Notes under the pieces: model-generated
What the model saw: the letters and a program-made list of their open reading frames with translations, nothing else
Database searches by the model: none
Told to the model about the DNA's origin: nothing
Made by a program: the position numbers and the translations under genes
Source of the DNA: Bacteroides caecigallinarum
GTDB lineage: Bacteria; Bacteroidota; Bacteroidia; Bacteroidales; Bacteroidaceae
DNA: 53,714 nucleotides
Direction of reading: 5' to 3'
Assembly (NCBI RefSeq): GCF_021530995.1
Contig: NZ_JADYTF010000008.1
Span: 1 to 53,714, forward strand
Part shown: positions 42,508-49,508 of the stretch, one piece after another
Numbering within the stretch: position 1 is the first letter of the stretch
Layout of the letters: each line of letters opens with the position of its first letter

Positions 42508-43869
42508 TTATTTTATGGCAGCTACAAGCTCTTCAGGAGTAAGAAGCGACTGTTCGCCTGTAGTCATATTCTTCAGGGTAACCTTTCCTTCGTTCATCTC
42601 GTTTTCTCCTACTATAGCCACAAAAGGAATCTGTTTTGCGTTGGCATAGCTCATCTGCTTTTTCATCTTTGTGCTGTCCGGATATATTTCGGCGCGGATG
42701 CCTGCCTCACGGGCCTTGAACAATATAGGAAGAGAATATTCTGTTTCCTTCTCGCCGAAGTTGACAAACAGAAGCTGTGTTCCGTTTACTGCCTCCTTTG
42801 GATAAAGGTCTAACTGATTAAGAACGTCATAGATACGGTCGGCACCGAAAGAGATACCTACACCTGACATGCCATCCATTCCGAATACACCTGTCAAATT
42901 GTCATAACGTCCACCGCCACTGATACTTCCTATCTGAACGTCGAGAGCTTTCACCTCGAAGATGGCGCCTGTATAGTAGTTCAGTCCGCGGGCAAGAGTA
43001 AGGTCGAGTTCCACTTCCGATTTCATACCAAGCTGTGCGACATGCTTCAGGATAAATTCGCTTTCCTCCACACCCTTAAGTCCTGTCTCGCTTGCAGCCA
43101 GAACTGTTTTCAGAGTCTCAAGCTTCTCTTCGTTCGTTCCGCTCAGCAGGATTATAGGCTGCAACTTGTCAATAGCTTCCTGAGGAATACCCTTCGATGC
43201 AAGTTCGGCATTTACATTTTCCAGACCAATCTTGTCCAGCTTGTCGATGGCTACTGTGATGTCAACAATCTTGTCGGCCTCGCCGATGATTTCAGCTATA
43301 CCGGTAAGAATCTTGCGGTTGTTTATCTTGATGGAAACACGAATTCCGAACTTGTTGAACACAGAATCAATCATCTGCACCAGTTCCACCTCGTTGATAA
43401 GGGAGTTGCTTCCCACAACGTCGGCGTCACACTGATAGAACTCGCGGTAACGTCCCTTCTGAGGACGGTCGGCACGCCATACCGGCTGGATCTGGAAACG
43501 TTTGAACGGGAAAGTAATCTCGTCGCGGTGCATAACCACGTAGCGGGCGAAAGGTACAGTTAGGTCATAACGGAGTCCTTTCTCGCAGAATTTGCTCGCA
43601 AGCTTGGCCGCGTTTCTGCTCAGAAGTTCTTCGTCAGTGATGCCTGAGAAGTAGTCGCCTGAGTTCTGTATCTTGAAAAGAAGTTTGTCGCCTTCCTCAC
43701 CGTATTTACCCATCAGGGTAGAAAGGTTCTCCATAGAAGGAGTTTCTATCTGACTGTATCCGTAGAGGTGGAAAACTTCGCGTATGGTATCGAATATGTA
43801 GTTTCTCTTCGCCATTTCAACAGGCGAGAAATCTCTTGTTCCTTTCGGTATTCCCGGTTTTGTAGCCAT
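42508..43869 (-). CDS. hisS: Histidyl-tRNA synthetase
   Basis: A class II aminoacyl-tRNA synthetase that charges tRNA-His. The 453-residue protein shows [15 protein letters not shown], the motif-2 region [23 protein letters not shown], the histidine-specific [14 protein letters not shown] and SGGGRYDNL, and motif 3 [12 protein letters not shown]. The C-terminal anticodon-binding domain is complete. Confidence 0.97.
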   Translation of the reverse strand: MATKPGIPKGTRDFSPVEMAKRNYIFDTIREVFHLYGYSQIETPSMENLSTLMGKYGEEGDKLLFKIQNSGDYFSGITDEELLSRNAAKLASKFCEKGLRYDLTVPFARYVVMHRDEITFPFKRFQIQPVWRADRPQKGRYREFYQCDADVVGSNSLINEVELVQMIDSVFNKFGIRVSIKINNRKILTGIAEIIGEADKIVDITVAIDKLDKIGLENVNAELASKGIPQEAIDKLQPIILLSGTNEEKLETLKTVLAASETGLKGVEESEFILKHVAQLGMKSEVELDLTLARGLNYYTGAIFEVKALDVQIGSISGGGRYDNLTGVFGMDGMSGVGISFGADRIYDVLNQLDLYPKEAVNGTQLLFVNFGEKETEYSLPILFKAREAGIRAEIYPDSTKMKKQMSYANAKQIPFVAIVGENEMNEGKVTLKNMTTGEQSLLTPEELVAAIK

Positions 43870-43898
43870 ATTGTTTCTGTTTTAATTATTTTTGGTCA

Positions 43899-43906
43899 CA
43901 AAATTA
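43899..43906 (-). promoter_or_regulatory. -7 promoter box of hisS
   Basis: The minus strand reads TAATTTTG, an exact TAnnTTTG match, 29 bp before the ATG at 43869. Confidence 0.55.
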
Positions 43907-43942
43907 GATAATTATTTTATAAGAAGGAAATAATCGTGGAAA

Positions 43943-44626
43943 TTACTCTTCGCGGCGACCCATGAATATCATTATATAATATACCAGAGTGGCAAGCGAG
44001 CCAAGTGCGGCAACCACGTATGTGTATGCAGCCGACTTAAGCGCATCTTTAGCCATACCGTGATTCGAAGCGTTTGTGATACCCGCGCTGTTCAGCCATA
44101 CCAGTGCACGACGGCTGGCATCAATCTCTACAGGAAGAGTGATGAAACTGAAAAGTGTTGTCATTGCGAAAAGACAGATACCTATCAGCAACAGCTGAGG
44201 GAACGAATTTATGAGCAATATACCTGCAAGCAATATCCACGACATTATAGACGAAGAGAACTGTACTACCGGCACCAGAGCCGAACGCATCTGCAGAGGA
44301 GCGTACGCGCGTGCATGCTGTACGGCGTGACCGCATTCGTGGGCAGCAACAGCAGCCGCAGCCACGCTGCACGACGAGTAAACACCTTCACTCAGATTTA
44401 CAGTCTTGTTGGTTGGGTTAAAATGGTCTGTAAGCATACCCGGAGTGCTGATAACCCTTACATCGTAGATACCATTGTCGCGCAGCATCTTTTCCGCTAC
44501 CTCGCGTCCTGTCATCCCGTTGTAGAGAGGAACCTTCGAATACTTGTCAAACTTGCTTTTCAAACTGGACTGCACTATAAAACTCACTATAGCGATTCCG
44601 ATAAAAATAATCCAACTAAATACCAT
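43943..44626 (-). CDS. Membrane zinc metallopeptidase, YugP type
   Basis: A 227-residue membrane-bound putative peptidase (Zn_peptidase_2). One membrane segment lies at the N-terminus (IIFIGIAIVSFIVQS), the active-site motif HECGH is at residues 96-100 in AVAAHECGHAVQHA, and two or three membrane segments follow. The family's substrate is unknown; homologues are widespread and usually monocistronic. Its start ATG at 44626 lies 73 bp upstream of the hisS start region. Confidence 0.9.
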   Translation of the reverse strand: MVFSWIIFIGIAIVSFIVQSSLKSKFDKYSKVPLYNGMTGREVAEKMLRDNGIYDVRVISTPGMLTDHFNPTNKTVNLSEGVYSSCSVAAAAVAAHECGHAVQHARAYAPLQMRSALVPVVQFSSSIMSWILLAGILLINSFPQLLLIGICLFAMTTLFSFITLPVEIDASRRALVWLNSAGITNASNHGMAKDALKSAAYTYVVAALGSLATLVYYIMIFMGRREE

Positions 44627-44716
44627 ATATTTTCTGTTTTATAATTATTAATCAATGAATTGACGTACAAAAACCTTGCCAAAGTTTTAAAAGTGAATTT
44701 AATACAATACAAAAAA

Positions 44717-44768
44717 CACTTTTCGAAAAGTGACTTTTGACTGAAAAAACACCTTTCGAAAAGTGTTT
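44717..44768 (-). terminator. Two tandem palindromic terminators
   Basis: CACTTTTCGAAAAGTG (44717-44732) is a perfect palindrome and 44747-44768 (AAACAC...GTGTTT around TTTCGAAA) is nearly so. On the minus strand each is followed by a T-run. They lie 35-86 bp after the stop of the AlbA-type ATPase gene and look like a duplicated terminator. Confidence 0.7.
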
Positions 44769-44802
44769 CTTTCCTTAATAGTATTGAAATGGAATCAAAG
44801 GA

Positions 44803-46173
44803 TTATTCTTCTATAATTTCCCAATAACCTTGTTTTCGTCCCCCTATGCGTTTAAGTAGTCCAAGTTCTTGAAGGCGTGAGAGATTATGAATAATGCCCC
44901 CCATTGTTGCATCAGGGATATTCTCATATAGCTCTTTACGTGTTGCATTAGGATTTTCATTTAAATATGATAATATATTCTTTTGTTGTTCCGTAAGGTT
45001 TTGTATGGTCTTTTGTATGGTCTTTTGTATGGTCTTTTGTATGGTCTTTTGGGTAGTTGCCCTTTCAGGATACTCAAATTTGAATATTGTCCATATGCCG
45101 GATGCATCATAACGGAATTCAGGTGTAGAGAACCCGTCGTTTTTACAATCCGTAATTATACGTTCAATACCACGCCCCCAGGCTTCAATTTCTCCGGAAC
45201 GGAAGAATGTATTTGCTATATCAGGATTGTAAGGGAAACTTCGATGTGAAGAAAGTAAAGTTTCTACAGTCCAACCATCCGGCAGTACACCTCCATTTAC
45301 TATTTCCATTTTATTCTCATAAACGCGGATTTGTATCGGTGATGGTTCTGCATAATCTTTATTAATACACGCATTCAATAATGCTTCACGCAGAGCTTCT
45401 CTTGGTACAGGTAAAGTTTCCACACGTTGGATTCCCTCGTAAGTAATGATGGCTTTCATATATTTGGTACACAGCAAATCCATGAGTTTCGCTATTTGTT
45501 GAAACAGATTTCCGTGAACTTCATCCTGATATACCAAGTCCATACCTTCACGAAAGAAACCAATCTTGACAAAAGCTCCTGTAACATATCGTTCAGGGTC
45601 TGGATGAAACAGCAAGGCGGCAGCACGCTTTAAATAATCGCCCTCGTAAAGTCGTAATTTTTCTAACAGTCCGTGATTATCGTCCATAAGGTCGGCTTCC
45701 TCCATGCGCCCGCTTCTTTTGGCATATTTACGAAATAAATTAAAAGTGGCATTATCCAGGTCTTTTTCATTCAAATATGGAACAGGCACACCATCCCAAG
45801 TCTTTCCCTGCTTGCGAAGCATGAACCGGTCAAGTGACGCACCTTTCAATTCCTGATTTGTAGCACCACTTCTCTGATAATACTTGCCACGATAACTTAT
45901 AGGATAAGGATATGCTTCAGTCACAATTTCCAGATATACTTTTTCTTCTTTTTCTTTTTTATTCACGTCTACCAGAATACCGAGCATATCACGTACCTTA
46001 TTAGGTATATCTTCCATCAGTTTTTGGGCATCTTGCACTCCGCATATATCACCATTGTCTTTTATGCCGATATAGAGTATTCCTCCTTGTGCGTTTGCAA
46101 AACCGCATATCCATTTCAGATAATCATCCCTCCATGATTCTTTGAATTCTATGTTCTGTGATTCGGTATTCAT
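44803..46173 (-). CDS. AlbA_2/Schlafen-type ATP-binding protein
   Basis: A 456-residue protein of the group often labelled ATP-dependent DNA helicase RecG-related or transcriptional regulator. The N-terminal AlbA_2 (Schlafen-like) domain is shown by ESWRDDYLKWICGFANAQGG and YIGIKDNGDICGV. The middle carries an HATPase_c_4-like region (ALLNACINKDYAEPSPIQIRVY; SGEIEAWGRGIERIITDC), and the C-terminus is a winged helix (NPNATRKELYENI). Between these lies a four-fold KTIQ repeat encoded by exact 12-bp repeats. The role is unknown; relatives are frequent in accessory islands and may act as nucleic-acid-binding regulators. Confidence 0.8.
   Translation of the reverse strand: MNTESQNIEFKESWRDDYLKWICGFANAQGGILYIGIKDNGDICGVQDAQKLMEDIPNKVRDMLGILVDVNKKEKEEKVYLEIVTEAYPYPISYRGKYYQRSGATNQELKGASLDRFMLRKQGKTWDGVPVPYLNEKDLDNATFNLFRKYAKRSGRMEEADLMDDNHGLLEKLRLYEGDYLKRAAALLFHPDPERYVTGAFVKIGFFREGMDLVYQDEVHGNLFQQIAKLMDLLCTKYMKAIITYEGIQRVETLPVPREALREALLNACINKDYAEPSPIQIRVYENKMEIVNGGVLPDGWTVETLLSSHRSFPYNPDIANTFFRSGEIEAWGRGIERIITDCKNDGFSTPEFRYDASGIWTIFKFEYPERATTQKTIQKTIQKTIQKTIQNLTEQQKNILSYLNENPNATRKELYENIPDATMGGIIHNLSRLQELGLLKRIGGRKQGYWEIIEE
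44999..45046. repeat. 12-bp coding tandem repeat (KTIQ)
   Basis: Four perfect copies of TTTTGTATGGTC on the plus strand encode KTIQ repeats in the linker of the AlbA_2 protein; a degenerate fifth copy follows. Copy-number change would keep the reading frame. Confidence 0.9.
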
Positions 46174-46199
46174 TGTGTATCTTTTAGTTGCGTGTGTTA

Positions 46200-46207
46200 C
46201 AAAGATA
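46200..46207 (-). promoter_or_regulatory. -7 promoter box of the AlbA_2 protein gene
   Basis: The minus strand reads TATCTTTG, an exact TAnnTTTG match, 26 bp before the ATG at 46173. Confidence 0.5.
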
Positions 46208-46294
46208 CAGATAATACTTTAAATTATAATATTATACATTTAGTTTTTATGATGTCTTCTTATTGTAGCTGGTATCTTGATTATAAAGAAATCA

Positions 46295-46376
46295 TGGAAA
46301 AGCGGCAAAAAACCGCATTTATACCTTGGAAAAGCGGCAAAAACTATGTATTTTTGTCTTGGAAAAGTGGAAAAAT
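46295..46376. repeat. Three 32-33-bp direct repeats at an ATPase promoter
   Basis: Copies start at 46295, 46327 and 46360. The first two begin TGGAAAAGCGGCAAAAA; the third begins TGGAAAAGTGGAAAAAT. The rest of each unit diverges. They flank the promoter: copies one and two lie upstream and copy three falls at the expected transcription start. This looks like an operator array, probably for autoregulation. Confidence 0.75.
46325..46356 (+). promoter_or_regulatory. Promoter of the DUF4143 ATPase
   Basis: CTTG at 46325-46328 (one off TTTG) and TATTTTTG at 46349-46356 are separated by 20 bp, the usual Bacteroides spacing. The transcript would start near 46363, inside the third repeat copy. Confidence 0.6.
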
Positions 46377-46390
46377 AAAGATATTGCATT

Positions 46391-47737
46391 ATGTTGAAGA
46401 GAAAAATAGACACATATCTGACTAATTATTACGCGACTAACCGTAATGCTCTTTTGATTACCGGTGCCCGTCAAATTGGTAAGACCTACTCTATCCGTGA
46501 GTTTGGAAGGACATTCAAAAGTTTCATCGAAATTAACTTTCTTGAGAATCCTGATGCGGTAGCTCTATTCAAAGGAGCTAAAAACAGCTCGGATATATTG
46601 CTAAGACTTTCAGCTATCACTACTAAACCACTTATCAAAGGCGAAACTCTTATCTTTTTTGACGAAGTCCAAAAATGTCCGGATATTGTTACAGCAATCA
46701 AGTTTCTGGTAGATGAAGGTTCATACAGATATATATTGAGTGGCTCTTTATTGGGTGTTGAACTGAATGACCTGCGTTCTGAGCCAGTGGGATATATGGG
46801 TGTTAAAGATATGTATCCAATGGACTTTGAGGAATTTATCAGTTGTGTGGGTATTAATCAGCAGGTCATTGACTCTCTCCGCACTGCATGGCAAAACAGG
46901 ACTCCGGTGGATGAATTTGTCCATTCCAAAATTATGGAACTGTTTCGGTTATACTTAGTGGTAGGTGGAATGCCGGCTGCTGTAAGTAAGTATATCGAAA
47001 CGAATAACCTGCAGGAAGTAATGGCAGTACAGAAGGATATTATAAAACTTTATAAGCGTGATATAGCCCAGTATGATTCCAACAACAAGTTGAGCATCGA
47101 AGAGATTTTTGACTTGATTCCGCCGGAACTGAACGCAAAAAACAAACGTTTTATATTAAAGCGTCTGAATGAAAATGCCAAGTTTGAGCGTTACCAGAAC
47201 AGCTTCTTGTGGCTAAAGAATGCCGGTGTTGCATTGCCGGTATATAATATAGAAGAGCCAAAACTCCCTTTATTGCTCTCCCGCTCAAGAAATCTTTTCA
47301 AACTCTTTCAAAGCGATATAGGTCTTCTCGCTGCACAATATGCTGAAGGAATACAGTTGCGCATAATCAGTGGGGATAAATCAATAAATTTTGGCTCAGT
47401 CTTCGAAAATGCTGTTGCACAAGAGCTGGTAGCACATGGTATTGATGTCTATTATTACAACAATAAAAAACGTGGTGAACTGGACTTTGTTATTGAACTT
47501 GCTGGAAAAGTTCTTCCTATTGAGGTAAAGTCAGGAAAAGATTACGAGGTACATCGTGCGCTTACAAACATCATGGATTGCAGTGAGTATGAAATTCCGG
47601 AATCAATAATTTTTAACAATGATAATATTAATGTCAGAGGAAAATATATTTATGCCCCAATTTATATGGTGATGTTTATTGAGAAGAAAAACGATGCTCC
47701 AACATTCTATAAAGTTGATTTGAGCGGACTAAATTAA
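46391..47737 (+). CDS. AAA ATPase with DUF4143 domain
   Basis: A 448-residue accessory ATPase. The AAA_14 part has Walker A LLITGARQIGKTYSI (about 20-34), Walker B TLIFFDEVQKCP, and the sensor-like YILSGSLLG. The C-terminal DUF4143 contains a PD-(D/E)XK-nuclease-like core: VFENAVAQEL, then RGELDFVIELAGKVLPIEVKSGK. The family is abundant and variable in Bacteroidales; the physiological role is unknown. The gene is divergent from the AlbA_2 gene and has direct repeats at its promoter. A strong hairpin follows it. Confidence 0.9.
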   Translation: MLKRKIDTYLTNYYATNRNALLITGARQIGKTYSIREFGRTFKSFIEINFLENPDAVALFKGAKNSSDILLRLSAITTKPLIKGETLIFFDEVQKCPDIVTAIKFLVDEGSYRYILSGSLLGVELNDLRSEPVGYMGVKDMYPMDFEEFISCVGINQQVIDSLRTAWQNRTPVDEFVHSKIMELFRLYLVVGGMPAAVSKYIETNNLQEVMAVQKDIIKLYKRDIAQYDSNNKLSIEEIFDLIPPELNAKNKRFILKRLNENAKFERYQNSFLWLKNAGVALPVYNIEEPKLPLLLSRSRNLFKLFQSDIGLLAAQYAEGIQLRIISGDKSINFGSVFENAVAQELVAHGIDVYYYNNKKRGELDFVIELAGKVLPIEVKSGKDYEVHRALTNIMDCSEYEIPESIIFNNDNINVRGKYIYAPIYMVMFIEKKNDAPTFYKVDLSGLN

Positions 47738-47870
47738 GTGATAAAGTTGGCTTCATGCTTTTTATCTGTTTCATAGGATTTCAGCAAACACACAATCCGG
47801 TTGCTATAAAATATAACCGCTCCCCATCTCTTGCAAACCTTTTGCAAAGCCTTTGCAAGCATTTTGAAAA

Positions 47871-47915
47871 CCATTTAAACAGTGTTTAAACGCTATTTAA
47901 CCACTGTTTAAATGG
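47871..47915. terminator. 14-bp perfect hairpin between convergent genes
   Basis: CCATTTAAACAGTG (47871-47884) pairs perfectly with CACTGTTTAAATGG (47902-47915) around a 17-nt loop. A second, shorter inverted repeat (CTTGCAAA...TTTGCAAG) lies just upstream at about 47830-47858. It separates the convergent ATPase and defence-like operon and probably terminates both. Confidence 0.75.
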
Positions 47916-47950
47916 ATTATTTTCTTCGTTCATCTTTATTATCTAAATCG

Positions 47951-48310
47951 TTATTTGCTATTTTTCAAAGTCTTCTTCAATGCTATACCTTTTGCTGTAA
48001 GGCGATATTTTTGATTTTGACTATTGGGTTTATCTGGTATTGTTAGTTCTATATAACCGTTATTAATTGCCGGAATTAAATAATCCGTTCTAAAATAATC
48101 TCTATTCTTAATTAATAACATATTCTGCAATTCCGAACGTCCCATTTCTCCCATTAAAACAGAAACGAGTTTTGTTATTTGTACACTTGCATGGTCACTT
48201 GCATGGTCACTTGTACTTATCGGAAAAGTAATACGGATAAAATTATCAGTAAACTTAAAACAATCTTCCCCATACTTATAAAAGAAGATGTTTTGCCATC
48301 TATTTTCCAT
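47951..48310 (-). CDS. Truncated winged-helix protein with SDHA repeat
   Basis: A 119-residue protein that looks like the C-terminal end of a larger AlbA_2/Fic-type regulator. After an odd N-terminus (NIFFYKYGEDCFKFTDNFIRI) comes a SDHASDHASVQ linker, then a winged helix (GRSELQNMLLIKNRDYFR, YIELTIPDKPNSQNQKYRLT). The missing N-terminal domains suggest deletion or domain capture. Its ATG lies inside the end of the GIY-YIG gene (11-bp overlap), so it is probably translated from the same mRNA. It may bind DNA as a regulator of the operon; this is not shown. Confidence 0.65.
   Translation of the reverse strand: MENRWQNIFFYKYGEDCFKFTDNFIRITFPISTSDHASDHASVQITKLVSVLMGEMGRSELQNMLLIKNRDYFRTDYLIPAINNGYIELTIPDKPNSQNQKYRLTAKGIALKKTLKNSK
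48185..48216. repeat. 12-bp coding tandem repeat (SDHA)
   Basis: Two exact copies of ACTTGCATGGTC (48185-48196 and 48197-48208) and a partial third encode SDHASDHAS in the winged-helix protein. The position, before a C-terminal winged helix, is the same as that of the KTIQ repeat at 44999-45046. Confidence 0.85.
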
Positions 48311-49508
48311 TCAAATCTATCAACTGTTCTATGTTCTTGTCGTAAGCTACAGGCTTACCGTTAATGATATACATTATGGCCTGTTCAATTACTGTGAATG
48401 GTACCACGAACCATTCCTGTGGCTTTATTCCATCTACAGTCACTTGTAACTGAACATCATCGAAAAGTTTGTGTATAAGAGATTCGAATACTGAGCTTTT
48501 CACATTGTATACTCGCCATGTAGCTACGACTTCAACATCCGCACATAAATATGTGGGTTCGTTTTTTGCATTGGCTATACGTGCCTCAAGCGGAGTAGTC
48601 GTAAAACCTATTTTGTACAAATTCTTGATAGCTTGTATCTCCGGATCTTTCGATAGTGAGCGAAGTACATATATCAAACCACTCTCCACATCATTATCTG
48701 TTATGGAAAACTGCTTGTTCAGGAAATCATCACCAACATCCGACATATCTTGTACTGTGTATCCCGTGCTATAAAGGTTTTTGCAGAGTGTTTGCATGTA
48801 TATACCTGATTCCATGCCATTCTCGTAAATACATCGTGTACGACTGTCTTTTCTTCCATGACGATTTTTCTCTATCTGGTCAAGACCTGCTATGTAAACA
48901 AGAATGCCATCCTCCACAAAATACCGTCCTTGCGCCACATGAGCATCCTTGAATTTTATCAAACGATATTTTCCTGATTTAAGTCCTGCGTGTATAGCCT
49001 TGAATCCTGCTTCATAAGAACTGAAATCCTCACACTTTACTCTCTGTGCCACATAATCAGCCTCACGCCTTTCTTCCAATTTACGCTTCATATAGTCCGG
49101 CAAGTCAAACAAGCTGCTGACAGTCTGGCTGACATCTTCTAAAAGAGGGTCGGAAAAGATAGCTTCAAGCTGTTGTTCCGGTGTCTGAGTTGTTACCCCA
49201 TAAGATACCGGTGACTCTGAAACATTCTGGCTCTCTTCTTCATTCAGTATTCCGGCTGTATCGTATGGACGACAACGTTCTTTTTTAGCCGGGTCGCTCA
49301 TAATGCCTTTCAGCTGATTGTAAAAACTACGTTCTTCACGTTCATTACAATTTTGTGGCATACGTCCGTTCGTTTCCACAAATTCTACAATCTTCTGAAA
49401 TCCGGCTATCAGACGGTCGCTCGATGTCACTTTCTTTTTGGGAGCAGTAACATCTGCCAAAAGCGGATCTTCAAAAATCTTTTCCAGTTCTTTATCCCAG
49501 TCTATCAT
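48300..49508 (-). CDS. GIY-YIG nuclease-family protein
   Basis: A 402-residue protein with a C-terminal GIY-YIG (T5orf172-like) nuclease domain: GLIYVLRSL at 277-285 and LYKIGFTTTPLEARI at 297-311, with a later Glu in VFESLIHKLF. The N-terminal ~275 residues are unfamiliar but contain a duplicated motif, LEKIFEDPLLADV (8-20) and LEAIFSDPLLEDV (114-126). It overlaps the helicase gene by 4 bp, so the two are likely made together. It may cut DNA for a restriction-type system; the nuclease activity is inferred from the fold. Confidence 0.85.
   Translation of the reverse strand: MIDWDKELEKIFEDPLLADVTAPKKKVTSSDRLIAGFQKIVEFVETNGRMPQNCNEREERSFYNQLKGIMSDPAKKERCRPYDTAGILNEEESQNVSESPVSYGVTTQTPEQQLEAIFSDPLLEDVSQTVSSLFDLPDYMKRKLEERREADYVAQRVKCEDFSSYEAGFKAIHAGLKSGKYRLIKFKDAHVAQGRYFVEDGILVYIAGLDQIEKNRHGRKDSRTRCIYENGMESGIYMQTLCKNLYSTGYTVQDMSDVGDDFLNKQFSITDNDVESGLIYVLRSLSKDPEIQAIKNLYKIGFTTTPLEARIANAKNEPTYLCADVEVVATWRVYNVKSSVFESLIHKLFDDVQLQVTVDGIKPQEWFVVPFTVIEQAIMYIINGKPVAYDKNIEQLIDLNGK

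Noticed and set aside
48469-48490. Plus-strand sequence TGTGTATAAGAGA resembles a Nextera adapter and translates as MCIRDS.
   Set aside because: It lies inside an uninterrupted minus-strand coding frame of the GIY-YIG gene (FESLIHKLF), and only 13 bases match, so it is a coincidence rather than an adapter remnant.
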